DNA of 64,000 nucleotides from positions 1,996,480 through 2,060,479 of the forward strand of contig PSQN01000012.1 of assembly GCA_002989075.1 (NCBI GenBank), given 5' to 3'. This document shows positions 35,901-48,781 of this stretch, piece by piece (within the stretch, counting starts at the first letter, position 1; each line of letters starts with the position of its first letter). The stretch is from Arthonia radiata. Its lineage: Eukaryota > Ascomycota > Arthoniomycetes > Arthoniales > Arthoniaceae. The position numbers and the translations under genes are program-made. A model generated the notes under the pieces. It worked only from the letters and a program-made list of their open reading frames with translations. It was not told the DNA's origin and did not search any database.

Positions 35901-38712
35901 CCTTAATAATATAAAATTAATACTTAAACAGCTTTATAAATAAACTCTATTTATAAAGCCTTTATAGAACTTCTTTAATATAGTCTTTATAGCTTTCCTT
36001 ATTTTTAGAGAAAATTAAGATATTGTCTATATAAACAATATATACGGTATTAACAAGATTACCTATAGCTTTATAGATATATACTTAAAACGTAGTAAAA
36101 GCGTTTGCTAGTTTAAAAGGTATTACTAGATATTTATAGTATCTATATTGGGTACAAAACGCCGTCTTTTATTTATTTCCTTTATAAATATAGATACAGT
36201 AATAGATATTATAAATATTAAGCTTTATAAATATCTTCGAGCCTTATAAACAATTAAGAATCTTAGAGATTAACGGCAATATATAGTAATTCTTTACAGT
36301 TATATTATTTAAACTGCAGTAGTTAATATATAGTCTTAATAATCTATCTACCTTAAGTATAAATAGAACTAAGATACCCGTTGGACTAGTAAAGAGTTGT
36401 ATCTACTCTTTTTTAATTATAGTATTTAGGTACTTTTAAAGCGTTTTTAGCTTATTCTATAATATAGAATAGATTAGCTTATATAGAGGTTCTATACTAT
36501 TCTTAAGCTTAATTTTATAAGTATACTTATTAAGCGACACAAGCTTACTCGACAGTTCTTTAGAAAAGATATCTTTATATTTAGTTTACTAAAGAGAAAG
36601 CTTATCTCGCTTCTCTACTTTTTTAGACTCGCTATTTAGAGTTTAGTTTAGCAGCAAACTAACGTCTAACAGAACCGCTATTTAATACTTATAACGTTTG
36701 TCCGCTCTTATCTATAGAATCGTAAAGTAGTACTATTTGCTTCTTTATAAATATACTAAAATTACGTTTTTACTAACAATTTTAATAAATTTAGCTTTTA
36801 TTATCCATTCTTTAGGCATAAAGAGATTTTTTTAAGTAATTATTTTTATTACTTAGCTAATTTAGAGCTTAACTTACTTAAGCTATAGATATTCTAAGAC
36901 GAGGCTATATTCTATAAAGTTAGCCGAATATAAGTAGAGTTAGTAATACTGTTTCTCCCTATATACGTCTTTTATAGTTATATTTACGTTATACGCGCTA
37001 TAAAGCTACAGCTTATTTTTATTAAGGAACTTAATATATAAAAGCTTTACTCTATATAATTTTTACTATTCTCTTTTAAGTATAATACGATAATTAATAA
37101 GGTTAATCTTTATACCGAAATTTACTAATACAAGGATCTCTTACAGCGATCTACTTAGCTGTACCGAGACTTTAATTTATTCTTACCGTTAATCGATAGC
37201 TCTAAGCTTTAAAGACGTAAAACTTACTCTTAGAGCCTATCGTTTTTCCGCTTAATTAGCGTTAAATTGATATTAATTTAGAGCGTAGTATATTTAATAA
37301 TATAATATCCTTCTTAATTGTATATAAAGTAGATAATGTTTATTTTACTATATATCGACTCTAATTATCTCTATGCAGCAGAGTTATTGTCTCTTTGTTG
37401 GACCGGTAAGTTGCCTCGTTCTTAATATAAACTGTCTCGTTTGTAGCCCGACTCCTATAAAAATGCTCTAGCGTTATAGCCGCTATAGTTTATATTTAAT
37501 CCGCTATTAGAGCGATTTTAGTTTATATTAGTATTGCGGGCGTTTTACGATATACTACAATTAATATTTATATATTAACAAACTTTTTTTAAAAGCTTGT
37601 TTATATCTTTAAGCAGATTCTCTAAGAAACCTTACTTAATTAGCTTTACCTTAATTTATAAAGATAAACGTATATAGTAAAATACAGCCTAATTTAGATT
37701 TAGTATCTTACTATTTAGCAACTTAGTTTCTTTGTTCTATAAAAAGCTTAGAAAGTTCTTAAGCTTCTATATTAAACTCTACGTTAATATAAAGAACCTC
37801 TTTACGTTAGCTATAGTAGCTATAGTTAAGTCGATAATATATTTTATTACTTATTCTTTAAAGTACGCTTATATATAAAGCAATATCTTTTCTTTATTCT
37901 CTTTAGCGTAAGTTTACTATTTATCTACTAGGTCTTTAAAGAGTTTTTAAACGTACTAAGTAATAATATAAATATTATCGAAGTTTAATATATTAGCTAT
38001 TTAAAATCTTTTTTTAATAGTTTAAGTTTATAAAGTGTCTATAAAGCTTATAGCTCTTTTAAGTTTAAACGTCTTTTTCTTAAGAAGCTCGTTAATTTAG
38101 CTTTAAAGGCTTAAATCGCTCTATAGCTGCTTACTACTAGCCTCTAAATTATAGGTAAACTGAAGCTTAACTTTAAGTATTCGCTTTTTAAGCTTAAGCT
38201 TCTTAATAGTGTGCTGCTGCTACTATACTAGCAGTTCTTATCTTAGCTTTCGTACTTTAACACTTAAAAAGGCGCTAAAGAGAGATTCTTTATAATTAAA
38301 GTCTTAGTAAGCCCCTTTATCGTTATTACTATTTTAGTTTAGACTATCGTTCTTCTTAGTTTACGATCTACTCGGCGTCTGTTTACCGGCTTATAAGCTC
38401 TCTTGCCTATTGTTGTCGCTAGATTTTATATAAGGATTCTAGTCTTCTTTAGCGTTAACTATATTTTCTTACGCTCTATATTCTGCTTGTATAGCGGATA
38501 TAAAGCGACTACCGTTGTATACTTAGTTCCTTACTTGTTCTCTTTAAATACAGTACTTACTAGTACTAGCTATCAATTAATTTAAATATTATTTATTTTA
38601 ATGTATATATAGAGTCTTAGCTATACTCGGTTATACTAAGTTAACCTCTAAGCAACGTCAATAAGATATCTAACTGCCGGCCGCCCTCCTTATAGATTTA
38701 GAATAACTAGAA

Positions 38713-38908
38713 TGTAATTTGAGTATAGAATAGAGAGCAGTTAGATAGCAAAAAGAGCCTAAATAGGCTCTACTAGTATTTAAGCTAATTATTAAGGAGA
38801 AAAGAAAGGAATACGTCTACTAGACGGAAGATATCCTTTCAGAATCGTAGCCTTCCTAAATAGACAATGTTTTGTTCTAATTCGCCATCGAGACGTTTAT
38901 ATATTATA
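38713..38908 (-). repeat. E 5' LTR (196 bp)
   Basis: Mate of 23550-23745, opening TGTAAT on the plus strand. The C1 LTR resumes after the duplication CTGTA at 38909-38913. Confidence 0.9.
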
Positions 38909-38913
38909 CTGTA

Positions 38914-39238
38914 GTCTAAGACAACATAAAATAGACCTAAAGACTAATAGTTTTGAATAGACAGAATTACTATCTTATATAGTAAGTTACGGGTTATCTA
39001 GCTTCTATTAAAAAGAATAAAAATTTAATAAGTCTTATACAAGCTACTAAACTTAGATATATAAGCTAAAATTTCTCTAAAGAATTCTAGCTAACAAGAC
39101 AGACAATATAATAACAGCTTCTCCTTACTACTAAGTATTGTACCTATACTAAGCCTAAATATTGTATTAGTCTTAAGCTGGTCTCGTCTTTCTACTCTTT
39201 ATAGTAGTATCCTTCTTCTTCCCTGTACCTATTTAACA
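38914..39238 (+). repeat. C1 3' LTR, right part
   Basis: Continues the C1 3' LTR interrupted at 23549. The two parts total 508 bp, the same as the C3 3' LTR. It is followed by the duplication ACTAC. Confidence 0.92.
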
Positions 39239-39400
39239 ACTACCAGCCTTCTTATTATTTAATCCTGCTTAGGACTATTAGATAGCTTTTATAGTTATAG
39301 CTAAGTATACGATATATGAGCCAATATTTAAGGAGATTATATATTGTATCTACTAAAAAGATACTGAATCTACTCTACGTAAGATTATTTATAAGATAAC

Positions 39401-39908
39401 TGTTAAAAAAGATGCAGAAAAGAAGAAGAATACTACTACAAAGAGTAGAAAGACGAGACTAGCTTAAGACTAATACAATATTTAGGCTTAGTACAGGTAC
39501 AATACTTAGTAGTAAGGAGAAGCTATTGTTATATTGTCTATCTTGTTAGCTAGAATCCTCTAGAGAGATCTTAGCTTATATATTTAAGTCTAGCGGCCCG
39601 TATAGAACTTATTAGATATCTATTCTTTTAATAAGAGCTAAATAACCTGTAACTTACTATATAAGATAGTAATTCCGTCTATCTAAAACTATTAGTCTCT
39701 AAGTTTATTCTGTATTGTCTTAGACTATAGGCCAGCTGTTTAGAACAGGTTGTATAATACTCTTTTTTGTCCTAAGCCCGGGCTACTAGGTCCAACCCTT
39801 TAGATAAAAGGCTTGTTCTATTTTAGGCCGAGATAGCTGGTAGGACCTATCTAATACTCTAGGCCCCTAGGGGTTCCAGCTAACTAGCTAGTTAGTTAAT
39901 TTTTAACA
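39401..39908 (-). repeat. C2 3' LTR (508 bp)
   Basis: Reverse complement of the C1/C3 LTR over its full length. It begins TGTTAAAAAA and ends TTTTTAACA on the plus strand. Confidence 0.92.
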
Positions 39909-40237
39909 CACTTTCTTAATCGACTAGTTATTTTAGCCGAATTGTAAGCTAATTTAAGTTCTAAACGTTAGTATTTCAGCTAAGTCGATCGGTTTTGTTA
40001 AACTGTCTGCTAATTGTTCCTTTATAGAAACGTATTTAAGCTCTATTTAACCTGTCTAAACGTTTTCTCTAACATAGTAATACTGTATATCAATATGCTT
40101 AAATTTAGCTTAGAAGATAGAGTTTTTTGTAAGTTCTTTTGCTAAATTACTGTCGATAAGTAATAGTTTTACTAACAAAACTAGGGTCTCCGGTCTAATT
40201 TAACTAGCTTGTCCGGGCAAATATATGCTTGCCTAGT
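39401..40237 (-). mobile_element. Copia element C2, 3' end only
   Basis: Minus-strand Copia of the C1/C3 family. It consists of a complete 508-bp 3' LTR (39401-39908) and 329 bp of the adjoining RNase H end of pol (39909-40237). The element stops where G2 begins and does not resume on the far side of G2, so its remaining 4.6 kb has been lost. It is a RIP-altered fossil. Confidence 0.9.
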
Positions 40238-40709
40238 TGTTACGGGCACCAGCCCTAGACGGCCTAGCGTGTACCCAAGTATCAACCACCGCCAGTTATC
40301 TCAGCCCTACCAGCATTATTTCCGACTAAGCCTACTAACCCGCCGTAGGCATTATCGAACAAGACGGCTATAAGAGCCTACGTTCCCTACAAACCCAATA
40401 TAGGTATTGTTAAGATTAACAGACATAGAGGAACTTCTCTATGTACCTTAGATTATATAGCCAGACTAATAGCCGACCTTAGGATAGACTTTAGTCTATT
40501 AACTTAATATTTAAATACAAGTTTCTTAACTATATTTAGGTAACGTGCTTTACCTTCTATTTACTTTAGTTAAGCCTCTCTTACTCTCTATAATCTGTCT
40601 CGCCTCTCCTGTCTTTTAGTCTCTAGCACACGGGATACCTATTACTAAGGTCGATAAGTACACAAGGTAAGTGAGCCTTAGTTCGGTCCTCTCAGCGACC
40701 GGCGTTACA
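40238..40709 (+). repeat. G2 5' LTR (472 bp)
   Basis: It opens TGTTACGGGCACCAGCC and closes GGCGTTACA. Gag begins 43 bp after its end. Confidence 0.94.
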
Positions 40710-43700
40710 CTTTAACAGACTCGCTACAAAAGCAGAGAAAGTAGATTAATTATGTCTACTACTTCGGTACCCAATAGCCGCGACGCTGCGGACAGATTGG
40801 CCAATAGAATAGCTAGCATAAGTAAGATATCGGACGTTAACACTAAGATAGGAAAAAGTTTCTTAGGTAAACGTTCCGAAGTTACTTTATTCTTGACACG
40901 CCTAGCCGTATACTTTAAAACTCACAAAGACTAGTTCCTGAACGATACTACTATAGTTCTATTCGCTACCTTTTATATAAATAGAGATGCTTACAAGTAG
41001 GTTGAGTACTACCTCGACGATTTCTTGTTTACCTCGATAAAGAGCAGGCGCGAGGATACTGACGAGTTCTTCGCTAGCTTTACCTTCTTTTAAAAGAAGC
41101 TTCGTAAAATCTTTAAACAGACCGACGCTAGACGCGTCGCTACCAGGAAGCTTAGGAACCTTAAGCAGATAGGACCAGCAAGCAGGTACGCCGCCGAATT
41201 TATATAGTATGCTAATTAAATAGGATAGGACAAGAAACCCCTAATCAAGACCTTTTATAAAGGACTTAAGGATTATATTAAGGAAATAATCTACGTTCGT
41301 AGAGAAAAGTTTAATAATCTCAACAACTTTATACAACGAGCAAAGGAGATCGACGACAGCAACTTCGAAAGACAAATAAAAAAGAAGGGTAATCCCACCA
41401 ACAGGTTCTATAGAACAAAGAATCGAGCAAACTTACGACAAGACCGAGGCGATCCAATAGAGTTAGATTTTATAAAGCCTCAAGGAAAACTAAACAATCA
41501 GAAAAGAAAACACAGAATAAAGAATAGGCTATGCTTATATTGCGGAAAACCAGGGTATCAAGTTAAAGAATACCGTTCCAAGAAACAACAGTTTAACAGT
41601 ACCGGCAGAAACAGGCATAATAATCGATCTTAGAAACCCTGTCTCCTACGATAACAGTTCAATATAACTATTTAGACACAGGAATACTACGGTCGCGATA
41701 AGGTAATAAAATTACTAGCAGCCTTCTCCGACCGCTGGCATATAAACTTAACCGGGGACCGTCTACTTTAAGCGTTTGGACTCCTACCTAAGATTAACCA
41801 GAACTAGTATAAGTACGTTACCGAACTAACTAAGGAGCAGAAGGACACCTACTGGGGTGCCTTCTGTAACCAGGAAGACACTCATTCAGTTACTTCCGAT
41901 AAGAAGCACAACGAACTAAACTTATTTAATTTATATAAAAACTGGGATACAGACAGTAAATTATGAGAAGAAATAAAGGAACGACAAGTAAAACAGGAAC
42001 AACAAGACCTATAGGACTGAAACAACATTAACTGCACTATTCCGAGGCATTAGGTACAGAGTACCGTTACACTATACGATACACTATCCTAAACCGCGTG
42101 CTACAATAACGATTACACGATCTACAAATCTAACAAACTAGGGTCAGAATGGTGGCTAAAGAAACCAACATCTCTTAAACAAGGTTCGACACAAGAACTA
42201 GGCCTCGCCCGAGGACGACCTAGGTCACCTTACCTAAAAACCTAAGGGAAATCTAAGGAAGAACAGACCGTAGAAGCTAAGCAAGACAGCAGCTACGATA
42301 CGTTATAGGCAAGACAACGACTCAAAGACGAAAACATAGATTCTAATGGTACGGAATTCTTACTCGAGGACGACACTAACTAAGAAGAACAAACCCTAAT
42401 TCGTTGGGAAGGAATAATATAGAGACTTTGTTAGTTAACCTTCTACGATAGGAAGTTAAGCGCTAATAAAGACATTAACAACATTCTAAGATATATTTAC
42501 TTACGCCTACGACGACCAGTAGACCACCTTATTAGGGGTCTAGAATTGCGTAGTCAGTACCAATATCTTCGACTAACAATATATAACTTATAGACACAAC
42601 GAGTTTTAACCAGCGATAGTTGCATAATTAAAGCAGAGATCGTAAACAATAAACCAGACGTTATAATAAAAGCAGTACTAGAACACCTTACACAGGAATT
42701 TTTATAGCAAATTAACCAACAATAGGTTCCGGTACCTAAAATACTCCAGAACGTATACGATTAACAGGAAAAAGACTAAGCCAACTGCTTCGAGGGCAGT
42801 AGTACCGGCCCGTCCAACGGTTAGACTCTCTAGAAGTCTAGCTCTACGCGAGCTCGGCTGCCTATAGAACATACCTACACACTTAAGTAACAGTAAACTA
42901 TAGAAACATTAAAGTTATAATTAATTTAGGCGCAATAGGCAACTTTATCTTAATACGCTACGTTAAGGAGTGCTAAATACAAACATAAAAGAAGAAATTA
43001 CCCTACGCACTGTCTAAATTTTAAGGGGCAGAGGGAAGAGTCGACTACAAGACTTCGCCAATAGGTATAACAATTAGAGACTATTAAGAAGAAATTACTT
43101 ATAATATTGTAGATATTAACCAGCATTACGCTGTACTAGGTATACCTTAGTTGTAACAATATAACCTAGAAGTAGATTAAAGAACTAAAAAACTCCTCTT
43201 CACTAGGTACAAGCACTCTAGACAAGAGTCGTTCTGCGGAACGGATACTCTATAAGCTAATTTTAGTAGTAAGGATAAGGAGCGCGATAAGGAACTTACG
43301 CGGGTTAGCACCACTACACTCCGACATTCAGATATCCTACGAGAGGAGTCTAACGCAGTATCTCGTTTATAGCTAACTATACGCAAGTATAAACAAAAGA
43401 CAACTGCACGCCAACGATTCTATACGACGACAAGTACTCAGTTAATTACTAAGATACCTGAGGAATACGATTAATTCCGACACCTATTTAAAGAAGCTAA
43501 GCTAAACTCAGCTCTCCCAGAATACAAACCGTGGGATTACACAATACCTTTACAAGAAGGTAAAACGCCAATATTCGGTCTAATATACTCCTTATTAGAA
43601 GCAGAAAATTAAGCGCTCCGCGATTATCTTAACGAGAACCTTAAGAAAGGATTTATCCGGAAATTAATATTACTAGCCGGATACTCAATACTCTTTATAC

Positions 43701-46424
43701 CTAAGAAGAATAGCAAACTACGACTCTGCGTAGATTATAGACAACTGAACGGAGTAACTATCAAAAACCGATACCCTTTACTACGTATCGACGAAATAAT
43801 AGACCGATTGTATAACGCGCAATAATTTACTAAGTTTGACCTACGAGGAGCATACAACCTAATCCGTATAAAGAAGGGCGAAGAATAGAAAACAGCCTTC
43901 CGCACTAGACACAGACTTTTTAAGTATTGCGTTATGCCCTTCGGGCTAATAAACGCTCTAGCATCATTTTAGAAACTAATTAACAACACACTTAGCAATT
44001 ACCTAGATATATTTATAACTGCTTATCTAGACGATATCCTAGTATATAGCCGTATACTAGAAGAATATAAGAAACATATTAAAAAGGTATTAAAAAGATT
44101 AGCGCGTACCGATTTACGAATCGATATCGAGAAAACTCAGTTCTACCAACAATCCGTCGAGTTTCTTAGATTTATAATTACTGAGTACAGTCTCTAAATA
44201 AAAGATTTAAAGATCTAATCCGTCTTAACTTAGCCTATATTAAAGAATGTAAAATAGTTATAACAGTTTCTTAGTTTTGCTAACTACTACAGGCGATGGA
44301 TATCTAACTTTGACCGAATTACAGCACCGCTGTCTCAATAGACGAAACAATCGATAGGATTCTCCTGGACGTAGAAAGAACAATCAGTATTTAAAGAACT
44401 TAAAGAAGCTTTTAAGATTGGACCTGTACTAGTAATATTTGACCCTAACCTGCCGATTATTATAGAAACAGACGCGTCAAACTATGCAATTAGAGCATAT
44501 ATAAGTTAAAATAACAAAGAAGGAAAGCTTAGACCAGTAGCTTTCTACTCAAGGAAAATATTACCTACAGAACAGAACTACAATATTTACGATAAAGAGC
44601 TTTTAGCTATTATAGCAGCATTCAAGATATAGCGAGCTTACCTAGAAGGAGCGAACTATACGATTATAGTATACACAGACTATAAAAACCTAACTTATTT
44701 TACGACAACAAAGAAACTTAACCGTAAATAAGTTAGATAGTTAGAAACTATAGCTCTATACAACTTTATTATTATCTACAAGAAGGGTTCCGAGAACGAC
44801 AGGGCCGACGCTTTAAGCCGACGACCGGATTACCTTAATAACAAGGAGCACGTCGAGCATACAATATTCTAAGAACACAATAATAAGATTAGATACAATC
44901 AATTAGCTATAACAACCGAGTTTATTATTGAACTAGACAGCCGAATCCTAGACATCCTGAACGACCCTAAAATCTACTAAGAAAACGAGAAACGACACCT
45001 AGGATTAACTAAGAATAACAAGGGATATTACGAATTCTAAGGCAAAATCTACGTCCCGAGGAATCTAATCCGGAACATTATTAGTAACTTTTACGATAAC
45101 CCAACTAAAGGACATAAAGGCATCGACAATACTATAGAAAAGATTACGAGAACCTACTATATCCCGAGGATCCGACACTACGTCGAGAATTATATCCGAG
45201 AATACGATATATACGCAAGAACTAAGTACCCGAAATATTTACTATACGGTAAACTACAACTATTAGAGATACTCGAGAGACTATAGTATACAGTCTTACT
45301 AAACTTTATTACTAAGTTACTAACTTCCAAGGATCTATCTATAAGAGTAGCTTACGACGCTATCCTAGTTATATACGACAAACTAACAAAGTACGCGTAC
45401 TTCGTACCTTACAAAGAAGCTAGCAACTTAGAACAGTTAGTATATACCTTCCTTTAGATTATCTTAGCAAACTATAGCCAACCCCAAAGAATTGTCTTAG
45501 ACAGAGACCAGAAGTTTGTCTTACGGTTTTAGACATCTTTGATACAATAGCTAGAGACAAAACAAAAAATATTAATATTATTCTATTTACAAACAAACGG
45601 ACAGATAGAACGAACAAATTAAACACTAGAACAGTATCTCCGGGCATACATTAACTACCAGCAGAACGACTAGGTACAGTTACTACTAGTAGCGCAAGCA
45701 GCGCACAACGATACAAAGAACGATACAACTAAAATAACTCCGTTCTACGCCTTATATAGCTATCACCCTCTTTAAGGAAGACAACTATAAAATACTACAG
45801 AGAACAAATTAGCTACACGAATAGCTACGAACATAAAATACCTGTACTAGCAGTTAAAGTCTAACAGCGAGTTTATTAACGAATAAACAAGAAAGTAGTA
45901 TAATAAGTTAAGAACAACCCTAAATACAAGCATAAAAGAGGAGGGAAAAGCTTACTTACTTATAAGAAACTTAAAAACTATCAGACTAAGTAAAAAACTC
46001 GACTATACTAAGACAAAACCGTTTAAAATCTTACAGCAATTAGGACCCGTAACATTTAAACTTAAACTCTCAAAGACAATAAGAATACATCCTGTATTTT
46101 ACGTAGCGCTGTTGGAACCAGCTTACTCTCGAGAAGTAGAACGACCTAACTTAGAAATCCTTTCTAACAATTAAGAACCTGAGTATAAAGTCGAAACAAT
46201 TCGAGCTTATAGACAATACCGAGGCAAACGACAGTATCTTATAAAGTGAAAAGGATATTCCGAACACAAAAATTAATAGGAACCGGAACGAAACCTAACT
46301 AACTATAAAGACACTATTCGACGATATTAAGACTAGAATATTAATCGGTCGTAGCAACACTAACACTCTAATCTACTACCTAGTGTACCTCGCCGGTACC
46401 TAGGTTACCCTCAAACGAACCAGC

Positions 46425-46922
46425 TCACTATGTTATAGGACTACTACTCAATACCGAGTAGGAGTTACTCCGAAAGTCAACGGATAACCCGCTCAGACAT
46501 TTAAATATATTATTACTAGCTATCGACGCAGTAAACTCTTCTTGCTCTAATAACTTATTTCGAGCTAACTTCGCTGCTGCCCGCGTACAAGTCTTCTTAA
46601 CCTCCTCTTTTAACTTCCGGACCTTAAATCGGTTACGCTATACAGCCGCAACCAACGCTGCTGCCTAAGCCTTTAACGCACACAATTGGCTCTTCGCGCG
46701 CTAAAGGGTAGCCGACTAAGAGGAATATTGAGAATAAACTAAACGCGCTATAATTAAGTTAGTTCTAGTTACCACAAAAGGACACTAAAAGGGTATACTA
46801 TCTGCTATCGATACTCGTAAATTACAACTCTTTCTATCTTAAGTATACACTAAACACGTTACCTTCCTAAACTGAACTATATACCTTTCCTTAGTCGACA
46901 CACATCTAGAACAAGAAGGCAT
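46425..46922 (-). other. G2 relic of the antisense Zn2Cys6 frame
   Basis: Counterpart of the G1 antisense frame in the same position and orientation relative to pol. It is 498 bp long with alignable start and stop positions and no net length change. It is RIP-altered and not open, and is part of the fossil element. Confidence 0.78.
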
Positions 46923-47108
46923 CTCGATACCGTAGGTTTCAATTAATAGGTATTAGCTGTACTTTTTATTAGGACCCGCAGTAACAGACTTTATGCGAGG
47001 TATAGCGACTTACAGATTAGTTACGAAAGAAGGAACGAAACGTAACTTATAGGTGTTTAAAAGACTAAGGGTCAATTGAGGACAATTTAACTAAAAGAGG
47101 GGGGATTG

Positions 47109-47580
47109 TGTTACGGGCACCAGCCCCAGACGGCCTAGCGTGCACTTAAGTATTAACTACCGCTAGTTATCTTAGCCCTACCAGCATTATTCCCGACTAA
47201 GCCTACTAACCCGCCGTAGGCATTATCGAACAAGACGGCTATAAGAGCCTACATTCCCTATAAACCCGATATAGGCATTATTGAGATTAACGGACATAGA
47301 GAAACTTCCCTATATACCTTAGATTATATAGTTAAACTAATAGCTAACCTTAAAATAGACTTTAGTCTATTAACTTAATATTTAAATACAAGTTTTTTAA
47401 CTATATTTAAGTAACGTGCTTCACCTTCTGTCTACTTTAGTTAAGCCCCTCTCACCCTCTATAATCTATCTCGCCTCTCCTGTCTTTTAGTCTCTAGTAC
47501 ACAGGACACCTACCACCAAGGTCAACAAGCACACAAGGCAAGTAAGCCTTAGTTCGGTTCTCCCAGCGACCGGCGTTACA
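47109..47580 (+). repeat. G2 3' LTR (472 bp)
   Basis: It follows a purine-rich tract ending AGAGGGGGGATTG and matches the G2 5' LTR over its full length. Confidence 0.94.
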
Positions 47581-47868
47581 ACTAGGTTGCTTAATAGCTA
47601 AGTTAGATACCTTTTTAAGGGTATTTAAATTAGAATTAGTAAATATACTATTATTTAAAGCGAGGCTAATCGTATAAAAGACTATATAAAACAGTAAGTT
47701 ATTATTAACTATAAAGATAGATATTTTCTTAATTACTATCTTAGTATAATTCTAACTAAGATATAGTATAACTATAACTACTTACAGTTGCCGACGCTTA
47801 ATTCTTTACTTTTTAGTATTTTATAGCTTAAGATATAGTATTCTATATATTTTACTAGTCTTTATATT
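47581..47868. other. AT-rich spacer between G2 and G4
   Basis: RIP-type AT-rich DNA with no frame and no match to the Copia C2 sequence that should follow G2 if G2 had simply inserted into C2. It ends with the duplication ATATT (47864-47868) of the solo LTR G4. Confidence 0.5.
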
Positions 47869-48255
47869 TATAATGCCGGTCGCTAAAAGAACCAAACTAA
47901 GGCTTACTTGCCTTGTGTGCTTGTTAACCTTAGTAGAAGGTATCTTGTATGCTAGAGACTAAAAGATAGAAGAGGTAAAATAGATTATAGAAGATAAGAG
48001 AGGCTTAACTAAAGTAGACAGAAAGTAAAGTATATTACTTAAATATAGTTAAGAAACTTATATTTAAATATTAAGTTAATAAACTAAAGTCTATTCTAAA
48101 GTCGGCTATTAGTTTAGCTATATAGTCTAAGTAATATAGAAAGGTTTCTCTATATCTATTAACCTAACAATATCAATATTAGGTTTATAGAGAATATAGA
48201 CCTTTATAGCTGTCTTGTTTAATAATACCTATAGTAGGTTTATAGGCTTAATCGG

Positions 48256-48764
48256 TATTAGAAATTAATCAACTAGCTGGTTAGCTGGAACCCCTAGAGG
48301 CCCAGAGTATCGAATAGGTTCTACTAGCTGTCTCAATCTAAAATAGAACAAGTCTTTTATCTAAAGAGTCGGGCCTAGTAGCTCGAATCTAGAATAAAAA
48401 GAAGTATTGTATAATTTGTCTTAAACAGCTAACCTATAGTTTAAAACAATATAGAATAGACTTAAAGACTAATAGTTTTAGATAAACAGAATTATTGTCT
48501 TATATAGTAAGTTACAGGTTATCTAGCTTCTATTAAAAAGAATAGATATCTAGTAAGTTCTATATAAGCTACTAAACCTAAATATATAAGCTAAAATCTC
48601 TTTAGAGAATTTTAGCTAACAAGATAAACAATATAACAATAGCTTCTTCTTACTACTAAGTATTGTATCTATATTAAGTCTAAGTATTGTACTAGTCTTA
48701 AGCTAGTTTCGTCTTTTTACTCTTTATAGTAGTATTCTTCTTCTTCTCTGTACTTTTTTTAACA
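48256..48764 (+). repeat. C3 5' LTR (509 bp)
   Basis: It opens TATTAG (for TGTTAG) and closes TTTTTTTAACA, and matches the C1 LTR throughout. Confidence 0.93.
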
Positions 48765-48781
48765 GGTTATAAGCCTGAGTT
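48765..48781 (+). promoter_or_regulatory. C3 primer binding site, half-tRNA iMet type
   Basis: GGTTATAAGCCTGAGTT directly follows the LTR. Allowing two transitions it matches the complement of the initiator tRNA-Met anticodon arm, as in C1. Confidence 0.62.

Larger units (their letters stand above)
23550..38908 (-). mobile_element. Second Gypsy family, element E, nested in C1 3' LTR
   Basis: Ty3/Gypsy-type element on the minus strand, inserted in the C1 3' LTR with the duplication CTGTA (23545-23549 and 38909-38913). It is itself interrupted by G1, and without G1 it is 8,010 bp. LTRs are 196 bp each. Visible minus-strand parts: an RT fingers block near 36290-36400, the RT active-site box near 36010-36050, an RNase H start near 35560-35620, with integrase expected downstream around 33400-34700 and gag toward 37400-38650. 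A purine-rich tract borders the 3' LTR (about 23746-23765). It is strongly RIP-altered with very many disabling changes. It has a long tract after integrase (see 31444-32980). Confidence 0.9.
11125..39238 (+). mobile_element. Copia element C1, host of three nested Gypsy insertions
   Basis: Ty1/Copia-type LTR retroelement, plus strand, flanked by the 5-bp duplication ACTAC (11120-11124 and 39239-39243). Its own sequence lies at 11125-12648, 19977-23549 and 38914-39238. Subtracting G3 and the E+G1 block with their target duplications leaves 5,417 bp, against 5,418 bp for copy C3. Parts: 5' LTR, primer site, gag with a C-x2-C-x4-H-x4-C knuckle near 12490-12535, integrase before reverse transcriptase (Copia order), an RT active-site box near 22240, RNase H, then the 3' LTR split by E. 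It is a heavily RIP-altered fossil with many disabling changes, and is the oldest layer of the nest. Confidence 0.93.
40238..47580 (+). mobile_element. Gypsy chromovirus copy G2
   Basis: Second full-layout G-family copy, 7,343 bp, plus strand, with 472-bp LTRs. Parts: gag from the ATG at 40752, CCHC knuckle about 41527-41580, protease about 42915-42990, reverse transcriptase about 43670-44200, RNase H about 44460-44720, integrase about 45130-45900, chromodomain about 46180-46340, antisense relic 46425-46922, polypurine tract about 47093-47108. RIP damage is intermediate between G1 and G3, with many disabling changes. The flanking 5-mers (CTAGT left, ACTAG right) do not match, and the left flank is Copia C2 while the right flank is not. 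Confidence 0.94.
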
